Assembly: GCA_964646525.1 (NCBI GenBank)
Contig: CAZYER010000025.1
Coordinates: forward strand, 1-23,217
Reading direction: 5' to 3'
From: GCA-002282575 sp964646525
GTDB taxonomy: Bacteria; Pseudomonadota; Gammaproteobacteria; Thiomicrospirales; Thiomicrospiraceae
Length of the DNA: 23,217 nt
Below are positions 7,649-15,405 of this stretch, piece after piece; position 1 is the stretch's first letter; the number at the start of each line of letters is the position of its first letter. The notes below the pieces were generated by a model. It searched no databases and was not told where the DNA came from. It worked only from the letters and a program-made list of their open reading frames with translations. The translations under genes were made by a program, and so were the position numbers.

Positions 7649-8449
7649 ATGTCAAACTCTACTATCTTAGATAAAATTAATGCGCGTAAGCGTGAGGAAA
7701 TCGCAGCGGCACAATCTGTTGTCAGTATCGAACAATTGGCTGAACAGGCACAACAACTAGCACCCGCGAAAGATTTTGTCGGTGCACTGATTGCTAAAGC
7801 AACGCAAAAACAGTCGGCGGTGATTGCAGAAATCAAGAAAGCCTCGCCTTCTAAAGGAGTGATTCGTCAGGACTTCGATCCTGTGGCGATTGCTCAAAGT
7901 TATCAAGCGCATGGTGCAACCTGCTTGTCGATTTTAACCGATGTCGATTTCTTTCAAGGCAGTTTAGATTACTTGCGTGCGGTGCGTGCAGTGGTCGATT
8001 TACCTATTATTCGCAAAGACTTCATCATTGATGATTACCAAATTGTTGAAGCCCGCGCAGCTGGTGCCGATGCGGTGTTGCTGATTGTTGCTTCGTTAGA
8101 TGATGCCCAGTTGGCGCACTTGTATCAAACGGCAACTGACTGGGGTATGAGCGTACTGGTTGAGGTGCATGATGCGGAAGAGTTGGCGCGCGCGTTGAAG
8201 TTGCCACTGAAACTCGTCGGTATTAATAACCGTAATTTGAAAACCTTTGACGTGACCTTACAAACCACCATCGACTTGCTTAAACAAATGCCAGCAGGTA
8301 TTACCGTGGTCACGGAAAGTGGTATTTTGTCGGCAGAGGATGTAGGATTGATGCATCAACACGAGGTTTATGCTTTTTTAGTCGGTGAAACCTTTATGCG
8401 CGCGCCAGATCCAGGCGTGGCCTTATCTCAACTATTTGCTAGAGGTTAA
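7649..8449 (+). CDS. trpC: Indole-3-glycerol phosphate synthase (TrpC)
   Basis: TrpC closes the pyrrole ring of CdRP to give indole-3-glycerol phosphate. In this 266-residue single-domain (beta-alpha)8 barrel, the catalytic set is intact: Glu61 and Lys63 in IAEIKKASPSKG, Lys123 in IIRKDF, Glu172 in VLVEVHD, Asn193 in GINNRNL, and Glu223-Ser224 in VTESGI. These are spaced as in the Sulfolobus enzyme (E51, K53, K110, E159, N180, E210, S211). It is not fused to TrpF. The ATG lies 15 nt after trpD, so it is in the trpGDC operon. The next gene follows after 4 nt. Confidence 0.95.
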   Translation: MSNSTILDKINARKREEIAAAQSVVSIEQLAEQAQQLAPAKDFVGALIAKATQKQSAVIAEIKKASPSKGVIRQDFDPVAIAQSYQAHGATCLSILTDVDFFQGSLDYLRAVRAVVDLPIIRKDFIIDDYQIVEARAAGADAVLLIVASLDDAQLAHLYQTATDWGMSVLVEVHDAEELARALKLPLKLVGINNRNLKTFDVTLQTTIDLLKQMPAGITVVTESGILSAEDVGLMHQHEVYAFLVGETFMRAPDPGVALSQLFARG

Positions 8450-8453
8450 TGTA

Positions 8454-8867
8454 ATGAAAGCCAGTGTTCAATGGTGTCAGGATCGTTTGTTTTTAGGCAA
8501 GTCAGGCAGCGGTCATGCGGTGGTGATGGATGGTCCTCCCGAAGCAGGCGGTCAAAATTTGGGTGTACGTCCGATGGAAATGCTGTTGTTGGGCATGGGC
8601 GGCTGTGCTAGTTTCGATGTAGTGTCAATTTTAGAAAAAATGCAGCAACCGATTAAAGGCTGTGTTGCCGAGTTGCAAGCTGAACGTGCCGAAATTGAAC
8701 CTAAGGTGTTCACACGCATTAATATTCACTTTAAAATTTCGGGTTCGGTGGATGCAGCTAAGGCAGAACGTGCGGTGAAATTGTCGGCGGAAAAGTATTG
8801 TTCTGCCTCGATTATGCTGGGTAAAGTGGCTGAAATTACCCATAGTTTTGAAGTGGTAGCTGAGTAG
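8454..8867 (+). CDS. OsmC-family protein
   Basis: OsmC/Ohr-family proteins reduce organic hydroperoxides using two redox-active cysteines. The 137-residue protein has the family layout: a beta-rich N-terminus, RPMEMLLLGMGGCASFDV (39-56) with Cys51, and EKYCSASIMLG (113-123) with Cys116. The compact form resembles the uncharacterised E. coli YhfA branch, whose substrate I do not know. The start at 8454 is chosen because AGAGG lies 8 nt upstream and residues upstream of it would overlap trpC and do not look like the family. The 4-nt gap from trpC suggests co-transcription with trp, and the same neighbours (trpC, speD) are known from Pseudomonas. Confidence 0.85.
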   Translation: MKASVQWCQDRLFLGKSGSGHAVVMDGPPEAGGQNLGVRPMEMLLLGMGGCASFDVVSILEKMQQPIKGCVAELQAERAEIEPKVFTRINIHFKISGSVDAAKAERAVKLSAEKYCSASIMLGKVAEITHSFEVVAE

Positions 8868-8882
8868 GGTTTTTGCTATCCC

Positions 8883-8911
8883 TTGAATTTATAAGGAAAT
8901 TGTGGCATAAT
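8883..8911 (+). promoter_or_regulatory. speDE promoter
   Basis: TTGAAT (8883-8888) and CATAAT (8906-8911) are separated by 17 nt, a good sigma-70 promoter that begins 15 nt after the OsmC gene stop and ends 24 nt before speD. This suggests that speD-speE are transcribed separately from the trp-osmC block. No riboswitch-like fold was seen in the short leader. Confidence 0.6.
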
Positions 8912-8935
8912 TTTCTGCTATTTTAACTGCAGAGG

Positions 8936-9409
8936 GTGCCGCAATTGTTCCATTCGCAACAATCCAGCGACGCTTCGACTGAAGCGAAAAACGCATGGCC
9001 AAGCCATAATAACATCGACGCTCAAACGCTCGAACCTGCCGATCACTTTATCACCAAAAATGGCATGACTTACGCTGGCACACACATCATTATTGATTTG
9101 TGGGGTGCTTCGCGCTTGGATGAGTTGGAGTTGATGGAAGACACCCTTATTGAAGCGGTGAAACAGGTTCAAGCGACCTTGCTACACATTCATCTGCATC
9201 ACTTTCAACCCAATGGTGGTATTTCGGGCGTGGCAGTATTAGCCGAGTCACATATTTCGGTGCATACTTGGCCAGAGCGTGGCTATGCTGCTTTCGATGT
9301 CTTTACCTGTGGTGATTCTATGCCTGAAAAAGCGGTAGATGTGTTAAAAGCCGCTTTTAATCCCGATGAAGTGAATGTGTCAACCCATTTACGTGGGCGT
9401 ATTGCTTAA
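8936..9409 (+). CDS. speD: S-adenosylmethionine decarboxylase proenzyme (SpeD)
   Basis: SpeD decarboxylates S-adenosylmethionine to the aminopropyl donor for spermidine synthesis. It self-cleaves between Glu104 and Ser105 in AESHISVHTWPERGYAAFD, Ser105 becoming the pyruvoyl cofactor; His110 and Cys125 (FTCGDS) match His68 and Cys83 of the Thermotoga enzyme at identical spacing. It is thus the short class 1 enzyme, not the long E. coli type, but carries about 40 extra N-terminal residues. The start is uncertain: GTG at 8936 abuts the AGAGG motif, while TTG at 8945 lies 9 nt after it and has better spacing. No ATG is available before residue 44. Its TAA overlaps the speE ATG. Confidence 0.92.
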   Translation: MPQLFHSQQSSDASTEAKNAWPSHNNIDAQTLEPADHFITKNGMTYAGTHIIIDLWGASRLDELELMEDTLIEAVKQVQATLLHIHLHHFQPNGGISGVAVLAESHISVHTWPERGYAAFDVFTCGDSMPEKAVDVLKAAFNPDEVNVSTHLRGRIA

Positions 9410-10281
9410 TGTCGCAAAGTTCGATGACGAAAAACTTAGTTGAACAGCTTTATGCAGGTTACGGTCAATCTTTTGAAGTGACTGAACAGCTGTTTACCCT
9501 AGATACGGGTTTTCAACGACTGGAAATTTTTACCAATCCGTTGTTAGGTCGAGTCATGACCTTAGATGGTGTGGTGCAAACCACGGAGAAAGATGAGTTC
9601 GTTTATCATGAAATGCTCACTCATGTTCCTTTATTAGCACATCCTATGCCCAAGCGCGTGCTGATTATCGGCGGTGGTGATGGCGGTATTTTGCGTGAGG
9701 TGATGAAGCACGCCTGTGTTGAACAAGTCACCATGGTCGAAATTGATGCGGCGGTGATTGAGATGGCAAAGCAGTATTTTCCCTCTCATTCTGACGGTGC
9801 TTTTGACGATGCGCGTTTGCAGTTGGTGATTGGTGATGGCGTTGCTTTCGTCAATGAAACAAATAAGCGTTTTGATGTGGTCATCTCTGATTCGACCGAT
9901 CCCTATGGTCCTGCCGAGGCGTTATTCAGTGCTGATTTTTATACCGCCATTCGTCGTTGCTTGAATGATGGCGGCGTGTTTGTTGCACAAAATGGCGTGC
10001 CTTTTTACCAGATGGATGAGTTACTCGATACTGCACGTCGTTTCAAGCCGTTATTTGCCGATAGCCACTTTTTCACTGCCGCAGTACCTACCTATGTGGG
10101 TGGTGTGATGGCCTTAGCTTGGGGTGCAACAGACCTCAGTTTGCGTCAAACACCATTAGCGGAGCTAAACAAACGTTTTGTTCAGCGTGGATTGTCTACG
10201 CGTTACTACACACCGGTGATGCATCTGGCCAGTTTTGCCTTGCCAAGATATGTTGAACAGGCCATTCGGTCAGTTGGCTAA
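9409..10281 (+). CDS. speE: Spermidine synthase (SpeE)
   Basis: SpeE transfers the aminopropyl group from decarboxylated S-adenosylmethionine to putrescine. The 290 residues include RVLIIGGGDGGILREVMKH (83-101), Glu111 in TMVEIDAAVIEMA that binds the nucleoside ribose, and the catalytic stretch ISDSTDPYGPAEALF (159-173) with Asp161 and Asp164. Length matches E. coli SpeE (288). The one-base overlap with speD (TAATG) ties expression of the two consecutive pathway enzymes. The gene ends 4 nt from the convergent bioA stop, leaving no room for a separate terminator. Confidence 0.95.
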   Translation: MSQSSMTKNLVEQLYAGYGQSFEVTEQLFTLDTGFQRLEIFTNPLLGRVMTLDGVVQTTEKDEFVYHEMLTHVPLLAHPMPKRVLIIGGGDGGILREVMKHACVEQVTMVEIDAAVIEMAKQYFPSHSDGAFDDARLQLVIGDGVAFVNETNKRFDVVISDSTDPYGPAEALFSADFYTAIRRCLNDGGVFVAQNGVPFYQMDELLDTARRFKPLFADSHFFTAAVPTYVGGVMALAWGATDLSLRQTPLAELNKRFVQRGLSTRYYTPVMHLASFALPRYVEQAIRSVG

Positions 10282-10285
10282 TCGC

Positions 10286-11581
10286 TTAAATGGAGCCTTC
10301 GGGTGCCGAGTCTCGCGCCCAGCAGGCTTGCTGAACCACTTCAATAAAGGTCGTTAATAAAGTCTCTCGTTCGCTGATCGTCATGGTATAAGCAGGGGTC
10401 AGATAAACCCAAGTAGCAAAGGGACGAATCCAAATGCCAGCACTAATGGCTCTACTTTGAGTGGCTGCGGCTAAGCCAGCTGAATTCATTTCAACCACCG
10501 CGACATGTCCTAATACTCTGACGTCAACAACCCCTTCAAGCTGTGTCAAGGGGGTTAGTCGTCTCGTCATCTCTTGCTGCCAAGTGGCTACCTTGGTTTG
10601 CCAATCTATTTCATCGAGCAAGTTCAGGCAGGTGCTGGCACAAGCGCAAGCAAGCGCATTCGCCATATAAGTCGGACCATGCATGAATTTGTGTGGTGAG
10701 TGCTGACTGATGGTGTCGCTAATGGTTTGACTGGCACAAGTCGCGGCCAGTGTGAGCATCCCTCCCGTGAGGGCTTTACCCAAACAAACGATATCAGGCA
10801 AAATCCCTGCATGTTGATGTGCATAATAAGCACCTGTTTTACCAAATCCTGTGGCGATTTCATCGCAAATCAGCAACACGCCATAACGCTGACACAGTTG
10901 TTGTGCGCCTTGCAAATAGCGGGGCGAGTAAAAGTTCATCGCCCCAGCACCCTGCCAAATGGGTTCGAGAATCAAGGCTGCAATCTGCTGGTGATGCTCT
11001 GCCAAACAAGTTTCGAGTGCTTGTAATGCAGCTTGATGCGAATGTTGCTCGTTAAATCCATATGCAGGAGGTGGCACAAAAAAGGTGGTTTCACTGGCTT
11101 GACGAAATAACTGATGCAAGCTATCGGGATCGCTGACACTCATCGCTCCCCAAGTGTCACCATGATAGCCATGCTGTAAGGCAACAAAACGATTTTTGTG
11201 TGGCTGACCCAAAGCAGAACAGTATTGTCGCGCCATTTTCATGGCAACTTCGACCGCTACGGATCCTGAGTCGCTGAAAAAAATAGCGGGGTTGTGTGGC
11301 AAATTTTGCGCTAAGTTTTCTGCCAGTTGTTCTGCCGCTGGGTGACTCAGGCCACCGAACATGACATGAGAGAGGCGTTGGCTTTGTTGGGCAATGGCTT
11401 CCACCAACGCAGGGTGATTGTAGCCAAAAATCGCTGTCCACCAACTGGCAATACCATCTAATAGACGACTGCCGTCAGCGAGATACAAGTAATGGTTTAC
11501 GGTGCGGTTAATGGCTAAGGGAGTTGGTTTTGCAGGCAAGCTATTGTAAGGATGCCAAGCTTTGGATAGTGAGTTAGACAT
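10286..11581 (-). CDS. bioA: Adenosylmethionine-8-amino-7-oxononanoate aminotransferase (BioA)
   Basis: BioA converts KAPA to DAPA in biotin synthesis, with S-adenosylmethionine as unusual amino donor. It is a class III PLP aminotransferase very close to E. coli BioA: WHPYNSL (9-15), GIASWWTAIFGYNHP (43-57), FFSDSGSVAVEVAMKMARQY (101-120), ALQHGYHGDTWGAMSV (134-149), DEIATGFGKTG (240-250) with Asp240, and Lys269 in LGKALTGG as the Schiff-base lysine (E. coli K274). The start at 11581 (431 residues) fits E. coli's 429; an in-frame ATG at 11623 would add 14 basic residues that do not look like the family. It overlaps the upstream membrane gene by 8 nt and is the last gene of its operon. No other bio genes are in the window. 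Confidence 0.93.
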   Translation of the reverse strand: MSNSLSKAWHPYNSLPAKPTPLAINRTVNHYLYLADGSRLLDGIASWWTAIFGYNHPALVEAIAQQSQRLSHVMFGGLSHPAAEQLAENLAQNLPHNPAIFFSDSGSVAVEVAMKMARQYCSALGQPHKNRFVALQHGYHGDTWGAMSVSDPDSLHQLFRQASETTFFVPPPAYGFNEQHSHQAALQALETCLAEHHQQIAALILEPIWQGAGAMNFYSPRYLQGAQQLCQRYGVLLICDEIATGFGKTGAYYAHQHAGILPDIVCLGKALTGGMLTLAATCASQTISDTISQHSPHKFMHGPTYMANALACACASTCLNLLDEIDWQTKVATWQQEMTRRLTPLTQLEGVVDVRVLGHVAVVEMNSAGLAAATQSRAISAGIWIRPFATWVYLTPAYTMTISERETLLTTFIEVVQQACWARDSAPEGSI

Positions 11582-12119
11582 TGCCTGCCGCAGTGGTTTC
11601 TTTCGGTGCTTCATCGAGTACATCCAATGGACGTTGTTTAGGGCGGGTAAAGCGCATCACACTGTAAGTAATAATCGAAATGCCTAAAATGCTGACAAAA
11701 TAAACACCAAAAGAGAAGAGCGTAATGAAAAATGGTCCGCCAGGAATGGGGATGTTGAGAAAAAAGGGTTCGCCTTGACCAAGGTAAATAGAGCCAAGCA
11801 TCGCACCCGCAATAATGGCAATCGAGTCAAGTATCCACGCATGAATGACTTTTTGTGCCATACGGGATAATAGAAAGCTTTGTAAAAAGGCATTAACAAC
11901 AAAAATACCCAATAAAATGGGCACAAACCACTGTGAAAATAAGAAGATATGTTCATAAATGAACATCCACATATCGGGTAAGGGAATATCACCGTTAGTG
12001 GGTAGCTGGTCAATAAAGTTGAATAAGCCAACGGTAAGAAAGCTTAGCCAAAATACCAAAAAGGTGTCAAAAAAATTGGCAATCGCATAGCTAATGAAGC
12101 TATCTGGCTGGTTTTTCAT
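11574..12119 (-). CDS. Four-helix membrane protein of unknown function
   Basis: I do not recognise this 181-residue protein. Hydrophobic stretches at about 17-36, 56-82, 94-114 and 128-154 suggest four transmembrane helices. A loop at 115-129 is rich in Gly/Pro (LNIPIPGGPF), and the C-terminal tail (157-181) is charged, probably cytoplasmic. There is no signal peptidase site or catalytic motif I can name. Its ATG overlaps the stop of the restriction-modification gene in an ATGA, and its end overlaps bioA by 8 nt, so it must be translated from the same message. A link to biotin or restriction is possible but nothing in the sequence supports either. Confidence 0.75.
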   Translation of the reverse strand: MKNQPDSFISYAIANFFDTFLVFWLSFLTVGLFNFIDQLPTNGDIPLPDMWMFIYEHIFLFSQWFVPILLGIFVVNAFLQSFLLSRMAQKVIHAWILDSIAIIAGAMLGSIYLGQGEPFFLNIPIPGGPFFITLFSFGVYFVSILGISIITYSVMRFTRPKQRPLDVLDEAPKETTAAGNV

Positions 12120-14116
12120 GAAGTCAGTCTAAGTTGTAAATTAAGCTTAAAGAATAGTTTATTATTTTCAGTGTAGATTAAGCCAAACCTATGCCGTGTA
12201 CTAGAGGGGGTATCAAAAAAAGCGTGATTATAAAAATAGTCTTTTAATAGTTTTGCCTGATTCGTATGATAAAACACTAAATTACCTTCTTCTGTAACCA
12301 ATAAAACCCCTGTTGCTGATAAATTGCCGTCCCATTCTGTTGTCGGAAAAATACCCAGCATGGTGTTTTGTACAAAATCTTTCAAACGAATGCTGATTTC
12401 CACTGCTTTTTGTGGATTGTCTAAGGTTTTCGGATAGTTTGATAGATACTTTTGCCCATCGTTACTAAAAAAGCTGAGTAATGCATTGGCAATGATCGAG
12501 GGCATGTTAGAGTCTACTTTTCGTAGGTTTGATTCGTAAACACTGTTTTCGCAACCATAAAATTTGAGTTGTCCACCAAGGTCATGAATCGCCTGAATTC
12601 TGTCTCTTATTTTAGCTTTTGTTTCAATATTGTTAATTGCATCAATTTGTTCTGAATTAATCGGTTGATTATGGCTAATTTCATAAATAAAATTGGTTGC
12701 TTGGGATGCATTCAGTAATGTTGGTGCTGCACCCAAGAAAGATTTGATCCCAATTCCTTGTTCACTGAATGTTTGCTGATTTTCTTCAAAGCTGAGGGTA
12801 ATATCCGCTTTATCTTTCGATGTGCCTTTTGTTTTACTTAAGTGCAGTTGAGCGATAGCATCATCAATTTTTTGATTGAAAAACGTACTTTTACCTTGTT
12901 TAATTTCGTTTTCGATTTGAGTAAGTTCCAATGCTGAAAATAAATCGGATAGTTGAATGATTTTGCTTATGTTATTACTAATCGTTTCAATGCCGATATC
13001 GTGCAGGTTAATCGTTGTTGTGTCATTCTGAATGCGAATAACGCGGATTTGTTGTATCGGATTGCCCTGTTCATCGCCATAATTGATAAGGCGTTGATTA
13101 ATGACTTTAAGGAGTGCGTAGACTTCACTCAATTCTCCCTTATTTTGCTTTGGCATTTCCGTTTCTAAACTATGTTGTGTGATATAACGTAAAACTTGTT
13201 TTGCAATTGCGTAGACAACTGGAACACAAACACTGTTACCTAACTGTTTCATGGCTTGTGTTTTAGAAACAGGGAAGTGAAAGCTTGGTTCAAGTCCCAT
13301 CATTTCAGTTGCTTCTTTTAAACCGATGCGTTTAACTTCGCCATTAACACGATAAAACTCCCAATTTCTGCGGTCATCAATTGTCGAACCTTTGCCGCCA
13401 ACACGTAAAGTAAAACCAATTTTTTTATCGCAAGTCGCACCAAAAATATCAGACATTGTTTTTACAAGCGGAACAGGATGAGGGAAGGAGAAAGCTGTTT
13501 GTGTGTCAACTAATGAACGATTAAAACCAACAATAAAAATACGTGCTCTATGTTGAGGGACATTAAAATCAGAGGCTTTAATAACCTTATAGAAAACCTC
13601 GTAGTTGAGCTTTTTTAGAAAGCTTAGAATGGTAGCAAAAGTTTTGCCATCATCGTGATTGAGTAAATGGCGAACATTTTCTAGGATAAATGCTTTGGGT
13701 TGTTTTGCTTCTAATATATCAACAATGCTAAAAAAAAGGTTGCCTCTTTCTGAGTTGTCACCATCCTTAAAGCCTTTTTTCTTGCCCGCTTGAGAGAAAG
13801 GCTGACAAGGAAAGCCCGCGCATAATAAATCATGATCGGGGACTTGGCAAGGCGATATAGCACGTATGTCGTCATTAAAAATGGCATCATCAATACCATG
13901 ATTGTGTTTGTAGGTTTCTCTTGCGTGTGTGTCTATTTCTGAGGCAAAAACACACTCACCACCCATTTTTTTTAACGCGCTGTGAAAGCCACCAATTCCA
14001 GCAAATAAATCAATAAAAGTAAACGAAGTCTGTGCTGTTTCTTGATTGTGAGTGTGAAATGATTGTTGTTCCAATTCAGAAAATAAATCAAAATTAGCAT
14101 CAAACACAGTTAGCAA
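12116..14116 (-). CDS. Fused C5-cytosine methyltransferase / HpaII-like restriction endonuclease
   Basis: This single 666-residue chain seems to hold a whole type II restriction-modification system. Residues 33-315 are a C5-cytosine methyltransferase: motif I FIDLFAGIGGF (34-44), motif IV GFPCQPFSQAG (101-111) with nucleophile Cys104, motif VI LENVRH (145-150), motif VIII QHRARI (188-193), a short target-recognition region about 222-268, and motifs IX-X around QLGNSVCVPV (291-300). Residues about 325-666 resemble R.HpaII (C^CGG): GIGIKSFLGAAPTLLNASQA (454-473), NFIYEI (475-480), DSNMPSIIANALL (535-547), TPSSTRHRFG (636-645) and FFKLNLQLRL at the end. Asp438 and Lys458 are candidate catalytic residues. 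The start is TTG 14116 or GTG 14107; AGG lies next to the first and 9 nt before the second. The gene is visibly AT-richer than its neighbours, suggesting transfer. It begins 8 nt after the aminotransferase stop. Confidence 0.85.
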   Translation of the reverse strand: MLTVFDANFDLFSELEQQSFHTHNQETAQTSFTFIDLFAGIGGFHSALKKMGGECVFASEIDTHARETYKHNHGIDDAIFNDDIRAISPCQVPDHDLLCAGFPCQPFSQAGKKKGFKDGDNSERGNLFFSIVDILEAKQPKAFILENVRHLLNHDDGKTFATILSFLKKLNYEVFYKVIKASDFNVPQHRARIFIVGFNRSLVDTQTAFSFPHPVPLVKTMSDIFGATCDKKIGFTLRVGGKGSTIDDRRNWEFYRVNGEVKRIGLKEATEMMGLEPSFHFPVSKTQAMKQLGNSVCVPVVYAIAKQVLRYITQHSLETEMPKQNKGELSEVYALLKVINQRLINYGDEQGNPIQQIRVIRIQNDTTTINLHDIGIETISNNISKIIQLSDLFSALELTQIENEIKQGKSTFFNQKIDDAIAQLHLSKTKGTSKDKADITLSFEENQQTFSEQGIGIKSFLGAAPTLLNASQATNFIYEISHNQPINSEQIDAINNIETKAKIRDRIQAIHDLGGQLKFYGCENSVYESNLRKVDSNMPSIIANALLSFFSNDGQKYLSNYPKTLDNPQKAVEISIRLKDFVQNTMLGIFPTTEWDGNLSATGVLLVTEEGNLVFYHTNQAKLLKDYFYNHAFFDTPSSTRHRFGLIYTENNKLFFKLNLQLRLTS

Positions 14117-14124
14117 CCTGATTT

Positions 14125-15315
14125 TTAAGCACGTGCATTTTTCGCTAAAAAATCCGCCAAACGCGTCATTGCACCTTCCAGCTCTTGCATACTGGTGGCA
14201 AAAGACAAGCGCATATAACCGTCACTGCCAAATGCTGAACCTGGAACTAACGCGAGATCACTCTCTTCTAAAATACGGGTTGCCAGTTCTGTGTCGGTCG
14301 CACAGCCTGTAGCTTTCATAGCACCACGCACATCAAAGAAGTTGTAGAAGGCACCATCGGGCGATAAGGCTTTAATGCCAGGCATGGCATTTAGTGCTTG
14401 GGTAATAAAAGCACTGCGAGCTTTAAATGCTTTGACCATGTCGCCAATAAAGGCTTGATCGCCATTTAATGCCGTCACGGTGGCTGCTTGTGAAATAGAG
14501 CAGGGGTTAGAGGTGCTTTGTGATTGCACTTTTTTCATTTCATTAATCAGTGCTAAAGGACCAGCACAGTAACCAATACGCCAGCCTGTCATGCTGTAGG
14601 CTTTAGATACACCGTTTAGCGTCACGGTACGTTCTACCATTTCAGCACAAGCGTTTAACCAAGTACTGAAAGGGGTATCGCCAAGAATAATGTGTTCGTA
14701 CATATCATCGGTGGCAATCAGTATCTGTGGATGTTGCGCTAATACATCGCCCAAGGCGCGCATTTCCGCCTTGCTGTAAACCGCACCCGTTGGGTTAGAA
14801 GGGCTATTGATAACAAATAATTTTGTTTTAGGCGTAATTGCTGCTGCCAGTTGAGAAGGTGTAATTTTAAAACCCTGTTCGATACCTGCTTGCACCACCA
14901 CTGGTTTGCCGCCCGCTAACAGCACCATATCTGGATAAGAAACCCAATAGGGTGCAGGAATAATCACTTCATCACCTTCATTTAGGTAGGCTTGGCACAG
15001 GTTGTAGAAACTTTGTTTGCCGCCTGATGAGACTAAAATTTGTTTTGCTGTGTAGTCTAATCCATTTTCACGCTTGAACTTGGCAATAATAGCTTCTTTT
15101 AATTCAGGTGTACCATCGACAGCCGTGTAACGTGTTTTACCCGCTTCAATCGCATCAATGCCTGCTTGACGAATATGCGCAGGTGTGGGGAAATCTGGCT
15201 CACCCGCACCTAGGCTGATAATGTCACGTCCCTGACGTTTGAGTTCGAGGGCACGAGCAGTGACCACGAGGGTCGGTGATTCCTTGACGGCAAGGACGCG
15301 TTGAGCGAGTTGCAT
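14125..15315 (-). CDS. Class I aspartate aminotransferase
   Basis: A PLP enzyme transferring the amino group between aspartate and 2-oxoglutarate; this subgroup sometimes also acts on prephenate. The 396 residues carry the fold-type I signatures: SLGAGEPDFPTP (34-45), YTAVDGTPELKEAI (63-76), NSPSNPTGAVY (170-180) with Asn174, ATDDMYEHI (201-209), and the Schiff-base Lys238 in NGVSKAYSMTGWRIGY. The pattern is that of the subgroup Ib/1-gamma enzymes (Bacillus AspB, Thermus and Rhizobium AatA) and not of E. coli AspC. It is the first gene of the minus-strand set running through the restriction-modification fusion to bioA. Substrate choice within the family cannot be settled from sequence alone. 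Confidence 0.88.
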   Translation of the reverse strand: MQLAQRVLAVKESPTLVVTARALELKRQGRDIISLGAGEPDFPTPAHIRQAGIDAIEAGKTRYTAVDGTPELKEAIIAKFKRENGLDYTAKQILVSSGGKQSFYNLCQAYLNEGDEVIIPAPYWVSYPDMVLLAGGKPVVVQAGIEQGFKITPSQLAAAITPKTKLFVINSPSNPTGAVYSKAEMRALGDVLAQHPQILIATDDMYEHIILGDTPFSTWLNACAEMVERTVTLNGVSKAYSMTGWRIGYCAGPLALINEMKKVQSQSTSNPCSISQAATVTALNGDQAFIGDMVKAFKARSAFITQALNAMPGIKALSPDGAFYNFFDVRGAMKATGCATDTELATRILEESDLALVPGSAFGSDGYMRLSFATSMQELEGAMTRLADFLAKNARA

Positions 15316-15370
15316 GATGGTGATGACTTCTCTTTTACGAAAATGAGGTTGATTTAATCAAATGTTCATA

Positions 15371-15376
15371 ATTATA
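15371..15376 (-). promoter_or_regulatory. Probable -10 box of the aminotransferase operon
   Basis: On the minus strand a perfect TATAAT occurs 56 nt upstream of the aminotransferase ATG in the 90-nt gap after the stator operon. The -35 region (about 15394-15399) is poor. If correct, this promoter also drives the restriction-modification fusion, the membrane protein and bioA, because no other promoter position is left between those overlapping genes. Confidence 0.35.
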
Positions 15377-15405
15377 GCGAAATTTTGGCGCTAATCCTAG
15401 GAGAT

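Noticed and set aside
8385..8453. Earlier ATG for the OsmC-family gene
   Set aside because: It would overlap trpC by 65 nt; the ATG at 8454 has a ribosome site and family-like N-terminus.
8868..8935. SAM-responsive riboswitch before speD
   Set aside because: Only about 20 nt remain after the promoter, too short for a known aptamer.
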